Shown: positions 24,639 through 33,819 of the stretch, one piece after another
Position numbering within the stretch: position 1 is the stretch's first letter
Layout: each line of letters starts with the position of its first letter
Origin: Mycolicibacterium sp. S2-37
Lineage (GTDB): Bacteria > Actinomycetota > Actinomycetes > Mycobacteriales > Mycobacteriaceae
Direction: 5' to 3'
Assembly: GCF_017352375.1 (NCBI RefSeq)
Contig: NZ_JAFEVR010000004.1
Location: 62,001 to 126,000, forward strand
DNA: 64,000 nucleotides
Position numbers and translations under genes: made by a program
The notes under the pieces: generated by a model
Seen by the model: only the letters and a program-made list of their open reading frames with translations
Told to the model about the DNA's origin: nothing
The model's database searches: none

Positions 24639-24719
24639 CGGAATTGCACGCCCGCTTCCAGCAAGGCGACCCTTACTCGGGCGTGATGGTGCTGACAGTG
24701 CCGGAAACGCCGCTCCGGC

Positions 24720-24725
24720 TAGTCT
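24720..24725 (+). promoter_or_regulatory. leaderless -10 element of mptB
   Basis: TAGTCT is followed by exactly six bases and then the ATG of mptB. This is the arrangement of mycobacterial leaderless transcripts, where the first base of the start codon is +1. No ribosome site is visible. Confidence 0.55.
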
Positions 24726-24731
24726 GCTCGA

Positions 24732-26437
24732 ATGGCTCGTTCGGCGGGGCGATTGAAGGCGATGTCCGCCTCGGTCTCGAACTCCCTGTCGACCTCGATC
24801 AGCCGCTGGCACGGCGACGAGCGCACGGTCGGATCCCCCCTCACCGAGGCCGAGGTCGCGGTGATGCGCCGCACCCGGCTCTTCGGCGCGACGGGGACGG
24901 TGCTGATGGCCATCGGCGCGCTGGGCGCCGGTGCCCGGCCGGTGGTCCAGGATCCGACGTTCGGCGTCCGGCTGCTCAACCTGCCCTCGCGCATCCAGAC
25001 GGTCTCGTTGACGATGACCACCACCGGCGCGGTGATGATGGCGCTGGCCTGGCTGATGCTGGGCCGCTTCGCGCTGGGCAGCCGCCGGATGTCGCGCAGC
25101 CAGCTCGACCGCACACTGCTGTTGTGGGCGCTGCCCCTGCTGATCGCGCCGCCGATGTACAGCAAGGACGTGTACTCCTACCTGGCCCAGAGCGAGATCT
25201 CACTGCAGGGCCTCGACCCCTACAAGGTCGGCCCGGCCACCGGGCTGGGCCTCGACCACGTCTTCACCCTGTCGGTGCCCAGCCTGTGGCGCGAGACACC
25301 GGCCCCCTACGGTCCGCTGTTCCTGTGGATCGGGCAGAGCATCTCCGCGGTCACCGGCGAGAACATCGTCTGGGCGGTGCTGATCCACCGGCTGATCGTG
25401 CTGCTGGGCGTGGGGCTGATCGTGTGGGCGACACCTCGGCTGGCGCGCCGCTGCGGCGTCGCCGAGGTCAGCGCGCTGTGGCTGGGGCCGTGCAATCCCC
25501 TGCTGTTCATGCATCTGGTGGCCGGAATCCACAACGAGGCGCTGATGCTCGGGCTGATGCTGGCGGGTACCGAGTTCGCGCTGCGCGGCATCGATTCCAC
25601 GCGGCGGCTCGTTCCTCGCCCACTGCACTGGCCCACCGAGCGCGCCGACTGGTTGCGCTGGTATCCGCTGGCGATGCTGGTGGCGGGCACGGTGCTGATC
25701 GCGATGTCGTCGCAGGTGAAGCTGCCGTCGCTGCTGGCACTCGGATTCGTCGCGATGGCGCTCGCCTGCCGCTGGGGCGGCACGGTGAAGGCATTCTTCG
25801 TCGCGAGCGGATCGCTCGGCGCGGTGGCCCTGGCGGTGATGGCGCTGATCGGCTGGGCCAGCGGGCTGGGGTTCGGTTGGCTGTTCACCCTCGGCACCGC
25901 CAACGTCGTGCGTAGCTGGATGTCGCCGCCGACGCTGATCGCACTGGGCACCGGGCAGGTCGGCATCCTGCTCGGCCTCGGCGACCACACCACCGCCGTG
26001 CTCGCCCTCACCCGTGCCATCGGCGTCAGCATCATCGCCGTCCTGGTCAGCGGTCTGCTCATCGCGGTGCTGCGCGGCAGATTGCACCCCGTGGGCGGTC
26101 TCGGCGTCGCGCTGGGTGCGACGGTCCTGCTGTTCCCGGTGGTGCAGCCCTGGTATCTGCTGTGGGCGATCATCCCGCTGGCGGCCTGGGCCACCAGGAC
26201 CGGCTTCCGCAGCGCGACCATCGCGATCACGCTGATCGTCGGCATCTTCGGGCCCACCGCCAACGGCGATCGCTTCGCGCTGTTCCAGATCGTGATGGCG
26301 ACGCTGGCCAGCGCGGTGATCGTCGCACTGCTGATCGCGCTGACCTGGCGGCGGCTCCCCTGGCGCCCGCTGCCCGACAGCGAGGTTCCCCCACCGCAGG
26401 ACCGATCCGCGGCGGCGGGCGCATACGCTGACTCTCC

Positions 26438-26441
<4 letters not shown>
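24732..26441 (+). CDS. mptB: alpha-(1->6)-mannosyltransferase MptB (Rv1459c)
   Basis: This 569-residue polytopic GT-C glycosyltransferase uses polyprenyl-phosphomannose to start the mannan core of lipomannan/lipoarabinomannan. It has about 12-13 hydrophobic segments and the motif APPMYSKDVYSYLAQSEISL, whose acidic residue in the first periplasmic loop is typical of the catalytic DXD-like position. HLVAGIHNEALMLG and VQPWYLLWAI are further family landmarks. It is divergent from the suf operon. The stop overlaps the next gene as GTGA, so mptB is coupled to an ABC transporter, as in M. tuberculosis. Confidence 0.94.
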
Positions 26442-27366
<925 letters not shown>

Positions 27367-27370
<4 letters not shown>

Positions 27371-28137
27371 CGAGGTTCGCACCCGGGACGTTCACCCCCG
27401 ACCCGCGTCCGGCGCCGGTGCCGAAGATGCTCGCCGCCCAGTTCGGGCTGGAGCTGCGCCTGCTGCTGCGCAACGGCGAGCAGCTGCTGCTGACCATGTT
27501 CATCCCGATCACCCTGCTCGTCGGGTTGATCCTGCTGCCGCTCGGCGATTACGGCGACGACCGGGCCGGCACCTTCGTCCCCGCGATCATGGCGCTGGCG
27601 GTCATCTCGACGGCGTTCACCGGCCAGGCCATCGCGGTCGCATTCGACCGACGCTACGGGGCGCTGAAAAGGCTTGGCGCAACGGCGCTTCCGGTGTGGG
27701 GCATCATCGCCGGCAAGTCGCTGGCGGTGGTGGCCGTGGTGTTCCTGCAGTCCATCCTGCTCGGCGCGATCGGGCTCGCCCTGGGCTGGCGGCCGGAGGT
27801 CGCCGGGCTGGCGCTCGGCGCGGCGATCATCGCGCTGGGCACCGCAGGCTTCGCGGCGCTGGGGCTGTTGCTCGGCGGCACCCTGCGCGCCGAGATCGTG
27901 CTCGCGGTGGCCAACCTGCTGTGGTTCGTTTTCGCCGGGCTCGGCGCGCTGACCCTCGGCGGACAGGCCGTGCCCGCCGCGGTCGCGTGGGCCGCCCGCC
28001 TCACCCCGTCCGGTGCGCTGACCGAGGCGCTGACCCGGGCGATGGAACTGTCGGTGGACTGGTTCGGCATCGCGGTCCTCGCCGCGTGGGGCGCGGTCGC
28101 GGCATTAGCGGCCCTGCGCTGGTTCCGCTTCACGTGA
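27367..28137 (+). CDS. ABC-2 type permease (Rv1457c)
   Basis: This 256-residue protein has about six hydrophobic segments (for example TMFIPITLLVGLILLPL, VVAVVFLQSILLGAIGLAL, VLAVANLLWFVFAGLGALTL). It is the membrane partner of the preceding ATPase. GTG 27367 overlaps its stop (GTGA); longer readings upstream are shadow. Its 3' end overlaps the convergent PhlG-like gene by 33 bases. Confidence 0.92.
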
Positions 28138-28734
28138 GTCCAGAGCCGGCAGCAGGTACTCGAGCTGACCGACCTCCTCGATGTTGTGCCGTACCCAGGC
28201 CTGCAGCTTGGCCTCGTGCATCGTGCTCAGCACCACGCGGTTGACCGGCGCCAGCAGCGGTGAGCGCGCGCCGAGGTCCATCACCGTCACGTAGTGGGCG
28301 CCGTCGGCGCCTGCCGACCAGGTGTGTTCGAGCTGGAACACGACGATCCCGGCGACCCGCTTGACCAACCGGATGCCGGTCTCGTCCAGCTTCTCCACCC
28401 GGGCCACCTCGTCGATCGTGAACTCCGGCCGCCCGCCGAACGCCTCGACCATTCGGAAGCGGGCCCCTTCGGCCGCACCGCCGCCCGGTGCGGGCCGCGC
28501 CAACGCCCAGCGGATGTGGTCGACCGGATGCCAGGCCAGGTAGCGGTCGATCACCTCGCCGCCATAGGAGACGGTGTCGCCGAGGTGGGTGAACCAGTCC
28601 AGGAGCATGGCGGGCGTCACACCGGCCAACGGCCGGTGGTCGATGGTGACGCGGCGGCGATAGCGGGCCGGGGCGCTCACCCGGACCGTCGCCGTGTCGA
28701 CGGACCGGAGCGGATACAGGATCGGACGGGACAT
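28105..28734 (-). CDS. PhlG-like (DAPG hydrolase family) protein
   Basis: This 209-residue soluble protein has a central stretch GVTPAMLLDWFTHLGDTV followed by YLAWHPVDHIRW. That resembles the zinc/substrate region of 2,4-diacetylphloroglucinol hydrolase (PhlG, a carbon-carbon hydrolase), including the His-Pro-x-Asp-His motif. The last 60 residues (VVLSTMHEAKLQAWVRHNIEEVGQLE) carry another His and acidic residues. True PhlG proteins are longer (about 290 residues), so activity on phloroglucinols is uncertain. It is divergent from a TetR gene through two 18-base palindromes and so is probably induced by the regulator's ligand. It has no counterpart at this place in M. tuberculosis. Confidence 0.72.
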   Translation of the reverse strand: MSRPILYPLRSVDTATVRVSAPARYRRRVTIDHRPLAGVTPAMLLDWFTHLGDTVSYGGEVIDRYLAWHPVDHIRWALARPAPGGGAAEGARFRMVEAFGGRPEFTIDEVARVEKLDETGIRLVKRVAGIVVFQLEHTWSAGADGAHYVTVMDLGARSPLLAPVNRVVLSTMHEAKLQAWVRHNIEEVGQLEYLLPALDSREAEPAQGR

Positions 28735-28747
28735 GACATGACCTCCA

Positions 28748-28765
28748 AGACACGTTTGCGTTTCT
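28748..28765. promoter_or_regulatory. TetR operator 1 (PhlG-like side)
   Basis: The 18 bases AGACACGTTTGCGTTTCT fit the palindrome AGA-N-ACG-N4-CGT-N-TCT. The site lies 14 bases upstream of the PhlG-like start, just downstream of a TATAAG candidate -10 on the minus strand. A second copy lies 45 bases to the right. Confidence 0.7.
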
Positions 28766-28792
28766 TATAGACCACGCTAAGCTTTGCCATAT

Positions 28793-28810
28793 AGATACGC
28801 AAGCGTTTCT
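28793..28810. promoter_or_regulatory. TetR operator 2 (tetR side)
   Basis: The 18 bases AGATACGCAAGCGTTTCT follow the same AGA-N-ACG-N4-CGT-N-TCT palindrome as 28748-28765. They overlap a TATAGA candidate -10 for the rightward tetR gene and end 14 bases before its start. Confidence 0.7.
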
Positions 28811-28824
28811 TCGAGAGGTGGACG

Positions 28825-29418
28825 ATGGGGCGTCGGCGAGGCGAGGAACTCGATGCGGCGATCCGGTCGGCGGTGCTGCGCCTGCTCGCCGAGCACGGGC
28901 CCGCAGGCGTGACCATGGAGGCCGTCGCCGCGGCGGCTGCGACGAGCAAACCCGTCCTCTACCGGCGCTGGCCCGATCGCGCGCACCTGCTGCGCGACAC
29001 CCTGATGGGGATCGCGACCAGCGCCATCCCGCACACCGACACCGGTGGCTACCGCTCCGACATGCTCGCCGTGCTGCGCGGTTGGGCGGCGTTGTTCACC
29101 GGTCCGGACGCCGCGCTGCTGCGGGCTGCCGTGGCGGCGGCCGCCCACGACCCCGAGCTCGCCACCGCCTTCCAGCGCGACGTGATCGGATGGCGCAAAC
29201 AGGAGATGGCCGCGCTGCTGCAGCGCGGGATCGACCGCGGCGACGTGCGGCCCGACGTGCCCGTGGAGATCGCGAGGGAGCTCGGGCAGAGCGTGCTGTG
29301 GCACCGCCTGCTGATCACCGGCGATCCGATCACCGACGACCTGGTCGTGACGCTGGTCGACGAGGTCCTGGTGCCCTTCGTCGCGCCCCGCGCCGACCTC
29401 CCCTACTACGGCCTGTAG
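28825..29418 (+). CDS. TetR-family regulator
   Basis: This 197-residue TetR protein has a helix-turn-helix at about residues 8-55 (AIRSAVLRLLAEHGPAGVTM, VAAAAATSKPVLYRRWPDR). The C-terminal part resembles the TetR_C group with [24 protein letters not shown] 28825 has GAGAGGTGG upstream. It is divergent from the PhlG-like gene and very likely represses both through the two palindromes in the 90-base gap. The pair separates the ABC-permease gene from ctaA, which are neighbours in M. tuberculosis. Confidence 0.9.
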   Translation: MGRRRGEELDAAIRSAVLRLLAEHGPAGVTMEAVAAAAATSKPVLYRRWPDRAHLLRDTLMGIATSAIPHTDTGGYRSDMLAVLRGWAALFTGPDAALLRAAVAAAAHDPELATAFQRDVIGWRKQEMAALLQRGIDRGDVRPDVPVEIARELGQSVLWHRLLITGDPITDDLVVTLVDEVLVPFVAPRADLPYYGL

Positions 29419-29430
29419 TTAAGGCTGCTC

Positions 29431-29436
29431 TACGAT
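29431..29436 (+). promoter_or_regulatory. leaderless -10 element of ctaA
   Basis: TACGAT is followed by six bases and the GTG start of ctaA, without a ribosome site. With a TetR gene inserted upstream, ctaA seems to carry its own promoter. Confidence 0.55.
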
Positions 29437-29442
29437 CGACCC

Positions 29443-30471
29443 GTGGCCGTCGGACGACTCTTCCTGCGGCTGGTCGACCTCCTCCCGGAGCCCAGCCTGC
29501 GGACCCAGCGCGCGATCGCGGCGGCCGTCGTCCTCACTCAGGGCGGCATCGCCGTCACCGGCGCGATCGTGCGGGTCACCGCGTCCGGTCTGGGCTGCCC
29601 GACCTGGCCCCAGTGCTTCCCCGGGAGCTTCACCCCCGTCCCGCACGCGGAGGTGCCCGGCATCCACCAGGCCGTCGAATTCGGCAACCGGCTCATCACG
29701 TTCCTCGTCGTGTTGACGGCCGCGGCGGCGGTGCTGGCCGTCACACGTGCTCGTCGGCGCCGCGAAGTGCTGGGCTACGCGTGGCTGATGCCCGCATCCA
29801 CGGTCGCCCAGGCCGTCATCGGCGGTATCACCGTGCTGACCGGGCTGCTGTGGTGGACGGTGGCGATCCACCTGCTGGTGTCGATGGCGATGGTGTGGCT
29901 GGCCGTCCTGTTGTACGTCAAGATCGGCGAACCCGATGCCGGCACTCCGGCGCGGCAGGCCCCGAAACCGTTGCGGCAGTTGACCGCGCTGGCCGGTGGG
30001 ACGCTGGCCGCGGTCCTGGTGACCGGCACGCTGGTGACCGGCGCGGGCCCGCACGCCGGCGACAAGAGCATCGACCAGCCGGTGCCGCGGCTGATGGTCG
30101 AGATCACCACGCTGGTGCACCTGCACTCGTCGCTGCTGATCGCCTATCTCGCCCTGCTCGTCGGTCTGGGCTTCGGCTTGTTCGCGGTGCGCGCGCCACG
30201 CCCGGTGCGCATCCGGCTCGGTGTGCTGGTGGCCCTCGTCCTGGCTCAGGGGCTGGTCGGCGCAGTGCAGTTCGCAAACGACGTGCCCGCGGCGCTGGTC
30301 GCCGTGCATGTGGCGGGTGCGGCGGCCTGCACGGCGGCGACCGCGGCGCTATGGGCCTCGATGCGACAGCGGACCGAGTCCCAGCCGATCGAGCGCGAGC
30401 TCGACAGCGACGGCGAAGTCGCGCTGGCGGGCCGCCCGGGCGTCGGCGGGCAGCTGCCGCCAGCCCAGTGA
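29443..30471 (+). CDS. ctaA: haem A synthase CtaA/COX15 type (Rv1456c)
   Basis: This 342-residue membrane enzyme oxidises haem O to haem A for cytochrome aa3 oxidase. It has about eight hydrophobic segments with the paired His motifs HQAVEFGNRLITF, HLLVSMAMVW, TLVHLHSSL and VAVHVAGAA. GLGCPTWPQC carries the conserved Cys pair of a loop. Its last 40 or so residues are a poorly conserved hydrophilic tail that overlaps the convergent ATP-grasp gene by 123 bases. It supplies haem A together with ctaB, 2.3 kb away. Confidence 0.94.
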   Translation: MAVGRLFLRLVDLLPEPSLRTQRAIAAAVVLTQGGIAVTGAIVRVTASGLGCPTWPQCFPGSFTPVPHAEVPGIHQAVEFGNRLITFLVVLTAAAAVLAVTRARRRREVLGYAWLMPASTVAQAVIGGITVLTGLLWWTVAIHLLVSMAMVWLAVLLYVKIGEPDAGTPARQAPKPLRQLTALAGGTLAAVLVTGTLVTGAGPHAGDKSIDQPVPRLMVEITTLVHLHSSLLIAYLALLVGLGFGLFAVRAPRPVRIRLGVLVALVLAQGLVGAVQFANDVPAALVAVHVAGAAACTAATAALWASMRQRTESQPIERELDSDGEVALAGRPGVGGQLPPAQ

Positions 30472-31293
30472 CGGCTCCACGAGTTCCACCTCGAGCACCC
30501 GCGGATCGTCGTGGCCGCCGATGATGTCCACCCGCGCGTAGAGGAGATCGGTGACGGCGATGCCGATCGCCTCGGCCGCCGCGTCGAGCGCGGCATGGCC
30601 GGCGTCCCACAGCTCGAAGTCCGGCTCGGCCGGTGAGAGGGTCTCCTCGGCATAGGTGCCCGACTCGTCGAACATCGGTGCGCCGTCGGCAGGCAGGATC
30701 GCCGCCTTGGTGAACGCGTGCGACTGCTTGCCGCCGAGGAAGACCAGGGCCGTCTCGCCGTCGGTGATCCGCGGATCGTAGGGCTGCACCACCACCGCCC
30801 CGCCGTGGCCCTGCAGCGCGGCGGCGTGCGCGGCGGCCGCGGCGGCGTCGGAGAAACGTTGCGCACCCACCGAACCCATCCCGATCGCCGGTTTCACCAC
30901 CACTTCACCGCCGGGCACATCCGATGCGTCGACACCCTCGTCGGCCCGGAAGATCCGCGTCGGCACGACCGGAACCCCACGGCCGGCCAGGTCCAGCAGA
31001 TAGCGCTTGTCGGCGTTCCAGGCGACCACCTCCGGTGCGTTGAGCAGGTGTCGCACCGAGCGTGTCCAGGTCAGGAACTCGTCGAGGCGGTCGATGTAGT
31101 CCCACGTCGCCCGCAGGATCACCAGGTCGGCTTCGGCGGTCCCCGGGTCGTCCCAGGACAGCCAGCGCGCGTGCAGTCCGCGCGCGCCCAGCGCCTCGAC
31201 CAGACCGTCGTCGTCCCCGTCGCTGTGCGGCAGCGCCGGACAGGCGGCCAACACGATGCGCGGATGGAACACGTCGGGGCGCGCGAGTTTCAC
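30349..31293 (-). CDS. ATP-grasp fold protein (Rv1455 position)
   Basis: This 314-residue protein resembles ATP-grasp ligases: LRATWDYIDRLDEFLTW, WNADKRYLLDLAGRGVPVVPT, EVVVKPAIGMGSVGAQ (ATP-binding Lys), and the metal-binding DIIGGHDDPRVLEVELVEPSLG. Such enzymes join a carboxylate to an amine through acyl phosphate; the substrate here is unknown. The gene matches Rv1455 in position and direction. Its 3' end overlaps ctaA by 123 bases in convergent orientation, and the overlapped C-terminal part looks like conserved ATP-grasp sequence. Confidence 0.82.
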   Translation of the reverse strand: MKLARPDVFHPRIVLAACPALPHSDGDDDGLVEALGARGLHARWLSWDDPGTAEADLVILRATWDYIDRLDEFLTWTRSVRHLLNAPEVVAWNADKRYLLDLAGRGVPVVPTRIFRADEGVDASDVPGGEVVVKPAIGMGSVGAQRFSDAAAAAAHAAALQGHGGAVVVQPYDPRITDGETALVFLGGKQSHAFTKAAILPADGAPMFDESGTYAEETLSPAEPDFELWDAGHAALDAAAEAIGIAVTDLLYARVDIIGGHDDPRVLEVELVEPSLGWRQLPADARAARQRDFAVAVELALDRLGLGPLSHRGP

Positions 31294-31323
31294 CCGGTCA
31301 TGTTAGGCGGGGATGATGGTCGC

Positions 31324-32298
31324 ATGTACGCCATCGAAGTCGCCGAGACGGGCGGCCCCGAAGTCCTCACCCACGTCGAGAAGCCGCAACCCACGCCCGG
31401 TCCGGGGCAGGTGCTGATCAAGGCCGAGGCCATCGGCGTCAACTTCATCGACACCTATTTCCGGTCGGGTCTGTATCCGCGCGAGACGCCGTTCGTGGTC
31501 GGGACCGAGGTCTGCGGGCGCATCGAGGCGGTCGGCGACGACGTCGCGGCGCTGCAAGTCGGCGATCGGGTGGTCACCGACAAAGCCCTGGGCGCCTATG
31601 CCGAGTACTCGCTGGCACCGGCCGATTTCGTGGCCTACGTGCCCGACGGCGTCGAGTCCGACGCGGTGGCCTCCGCGCTGCTCAAGGGGATGACCGCGCA
31701 CTACCTGATCAAATCGACCTATCCGGTCCAGCAGGGTGACTTCGTGCTGGTGCACGCCGGCGCGGGCGGGGTGGGCCTGCTGCTCACCCAGTGGGCCACC
31801 AGCCTGGCGGCCAAGGTGATCACCACCGTGTCCACGGCGGAGAAGGCCGAACTGTGCCGGCAGGCGGGCGCGTTCGAGGTGCTCGACTATCCCGACGATC
31901 CGCAGGCGTTCGGCGCGAAGATCCGGGAGCTCACCGGGGGCAACGGTGTCGCGGCGGTGTACGACGGCGTCGGCGCCGCCACGTTCGACGCCAGTCTGGC
32001 CAGCCTGGCCGTACGCGGCACACTGGCGTTGTTCGGAGCGGCCAGCGGCCCGGTGCCGCCGGTGGATCCGCAGCGGCTCAACGCAGCAGGCTCGGTGTTC
32101 CTGACCCGGCCAAACCTTGCTCACCACACTCGCACGGCTGACGAATTCTCCTGGCGGGCAGGCGAACTGCTGGACGCGATCGCCTCGGGCACGCTGAACG
32201 TCACGGTCAGCGAACGCTATCCGCTGGCCGAGGCGGCCCGTGCGCACACCGATCTGCAGGGCCGTAAGACGGTCGGCTCGGTGGTGCTGGTGCCGTGA
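31324..32298 (+). CDS. qor: NADPH:quinone oxidoreductase Qor (Rv1454c)
   Basis: This 324-residue zinc-free MDR-family quinone reductase has GVNFIDTYFRSGLYP, the coenzyme motif HAGAGGVGLLLTQWA and ALLKGMTAHYLI. ATG 31324 begins MYAIEVAETGGPEVL, as in Qor proteins; longer frames upstream are antisense to the ATP-grasp gene. It probably reduces quinones or enones with NADPH in the cytosol. It diverges from the ATP-grasp gene. Confidence 0.93.
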   Translation: MYAIEVAETGGPEVLTHVEKPQPTPGPGQVLIKAEAIGVNFIDTYFRSGLYPRETPFVVGTEVCGRIEAVGDDVAALQVGDRVVTDKALGAYAEYSLAPADFVAYVPDGVESDAVASALLKGMTAHYLIKSTYPVQQGDFVLVHAGAGGVGLLLTQWATSLAAKVITTVSTAEKAELCRQAGAFEVLDYPDDPQAFGAKIRELTGGNGVAAVYDGVGAATFDASLASLAVRGTLALFGAASGPVPPVDPQRLNAAGSVFLTRPNLAHHTRTADEFSWRAGELLDAIASGTLNVTVSERYPLAEAARAHTDLQGRKTVGSVVLVP

Positions 32299-32317
32299 CG
32301 TGACGCAGGACCTCCTC

Positions 32318-32731
32318 GTGACGCCGACGTTCGTGGTGCCCGCATCCGAGCTGAGCGAACGCTTCTCCCGGTCGTCGGGCCCCGGCGGGCAGGGCGTCAA
32401 CACCTCCGACAGCCGGGTCGAGCTGTCGTTCGACGTCGCGCGCTCGCCCGCAGTGCCGCAGCATCTACGGCACCGGATGCTGGGCCGGTTACGCGGCCGC
32501 CTCACCGCCGGCGTCCTGACGGTCACGGCAAGCGAGTATCGCGCTCAGCTACAGAACCGCACCGCCGCCCGGGAACGGATGGCCCGGCTGCTGCGCGAGG
32601 CCGCGGCGGCTCCCCCGCCGGCACGCCGCCCGACCCGGCCCACCCGAGGTTCGAAGGAACGCCGGATCAGCGAGAAGAAGCGCCGGGGGACGATCAAGCA
32701 CGGCCGCCGCGGCGGCTGGGACCAGAACTAG
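32318..32731 (+). CDS. arfB: ArfB-type ribosome-rescue peptidyl-tRNA hydrolase
   Basis: This 137-residue protein of the ArfB/YaeJ group frees ribosomes stalled on truncated mRNA. It has the GGQ motif in GPGGQGVNTSDSRVEL, the helical part ending around NRTAARERMARLL, and a basic tail (SKERRISEKKRRGTIKHGRR) that would enter the mRNA channel. GTG 32318 has AGGA 7 bases upstream and gives the usual N-terminus; GTG 32300 (two bases after the qor stop) is the alternative. Its stop touches the convergent ctaB stop with no spacer. Confidence 0.92.
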   Translation: MTPTFVVPASELSERFSRSSGPGGQGVNTSDSRVELSFDVARSPAVPQHLRHRMLGRLRGRLTAGVLTVTASEYRAQLQNRTAARERMARLLREAAAAPPPARRPTRPTRGSKERRISEKKRRGTIKHGRRGGWDQN

Positions 32732-33658
32732 CTACAGCAGCGTCGGAAGCGCCAGCGCGGAGTCGACGGCCAGCGCACAGAACACCACGGCCAGATAGTT
32801 GTTCGACTGCAGGAACAGCCGCAGCGGCTTGACGGGCTCACCCCGTTTGACGCCGCTGTAGAGCTGGTGGGCCATCACCAGGAACCACACGCCCGCCAGC
32901 AGCGCGACCGCGGCGTACAGCCAGCCGGTGGCCAGCGCCAGCGCCAGCGTCGCGATCACGGTCAGCCATGTGTAGATCAGGATCTGGCGGGTCACCTGCC
33001 GCTCGGTGGCCACCGTCGGCAGCATCGGCACCCCGGCCGCCTTGTAGTCGTCCTTGTAGCGCATCGCGAGCGCCCAGGTGTGCGGCGGCGTCCAGAAGAA
33101 GATGATCGCAAACATCACCAGGGCGGGCCACTGGATCGTGCCGGTGATCGCTGACCAGCCGATCATCACCGGCATGCAGCCGGCCGCGCCACCCCACACC
33201 ACGTTCTGCGAGGTGCGCCGCTTGAGCAGCAGCGTGTAGACGAAGACGTAGAACGCGATGGTGGCCAGGGCAAGCAGACCCGACAGCAGGTTGCTCGACC
33301 ACCACAGCCAGACGAACGAGGTCGCCGACAGCACCAGCCCGAACACCAGCGCGTTGCGGGTGGGCACCGTCGCGCGGGCCAGCGGCCGGCGCGCCGTCCG
33401 CTTCATCACCTTGTCGATGTCGGCGTCGGCGACGCAGTTCAGCGTGTTCGCACCCGCGGCGGCCAGCATGCCGCCGATCAGCGTGTTGAGGATCAGCAGC
33501 GGGTCGACGGTGCCGCGGTCGGCCAGCAGCATCGCCGGAATGGCGGTGACCAGCAACAGCTCGATAACCCGGGGCTTCGTCAGAGCCACGTAGGACAGCA
33601 GCGTGTTGACGATGCGAGACGGCGCCCCGGCAAGGAGGGAGCGCTCGCGGATGCTCAC
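32732..33658 (-). CDS. ctaB: protohaem IX farnesyltransferase CtaB (haem O synthase)
   Basis: This 308-residue UbiA-family enzyme adds a farnesyl group to haem B, making haem O for CtaA. It has about nine membrane segments, the Asp-rich motif [15 protein letters not shown] and the second motif [16 protein letters not shown] 33658 has AGGAG 8 bases upstream. It corresponds to Rv1451. The 161-base gap to tkt holds the divergent promoters. Confidence 0.96.
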   Translation of the reverse strand: MSIRERSLLAGAPSRIVNTLLSYVALTKPRVIELLLVTAIPAMLLADRGTVDPLLILNTLIGGMLAAAGANTLNCVADADIDKVMKRTARRPLARATVPTRNALVFGLVLSATSFVWLWWSSNLLSGLLALATIAFYVFVYTLLLKRRTSQNVVWGGAAGCMPVMIGWSAITGTIQWPALVMFAIIFFWTPPHTWALAMRYKDDYKAAGVPMLPTVATERQVTRQILIYTWLTVIATLALALATGWLYAAVALLAGVWFLVMAHQLYSGVKRGEPVKPLRLFLQSNNYLAVVFCALAVDSALALPTLL

Positions 33659-33819
33659 GCAGGTAACTCCTCACAGGTGGCGTCGCGCAGACTTCTACTA
33701 CAGGCGATGGTAGACCCGGATGACGAGCAGGCGACAGCTGGGTGACGCAGCCTGCGCCCCGTCGCGGATCGGCACTAGGGTGGGCACTGGGATAGCCGAT
33801 CTGATCTAGGAGTGCCCGC

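Noticed and set aside
33674..33819. Inverted repeat TCTAC...GTAGA in the ctaB-tkt gap as an operator
   Set aside because: Arms of only five bases with an 11-base spacer; expected by chance in a gap of this size.
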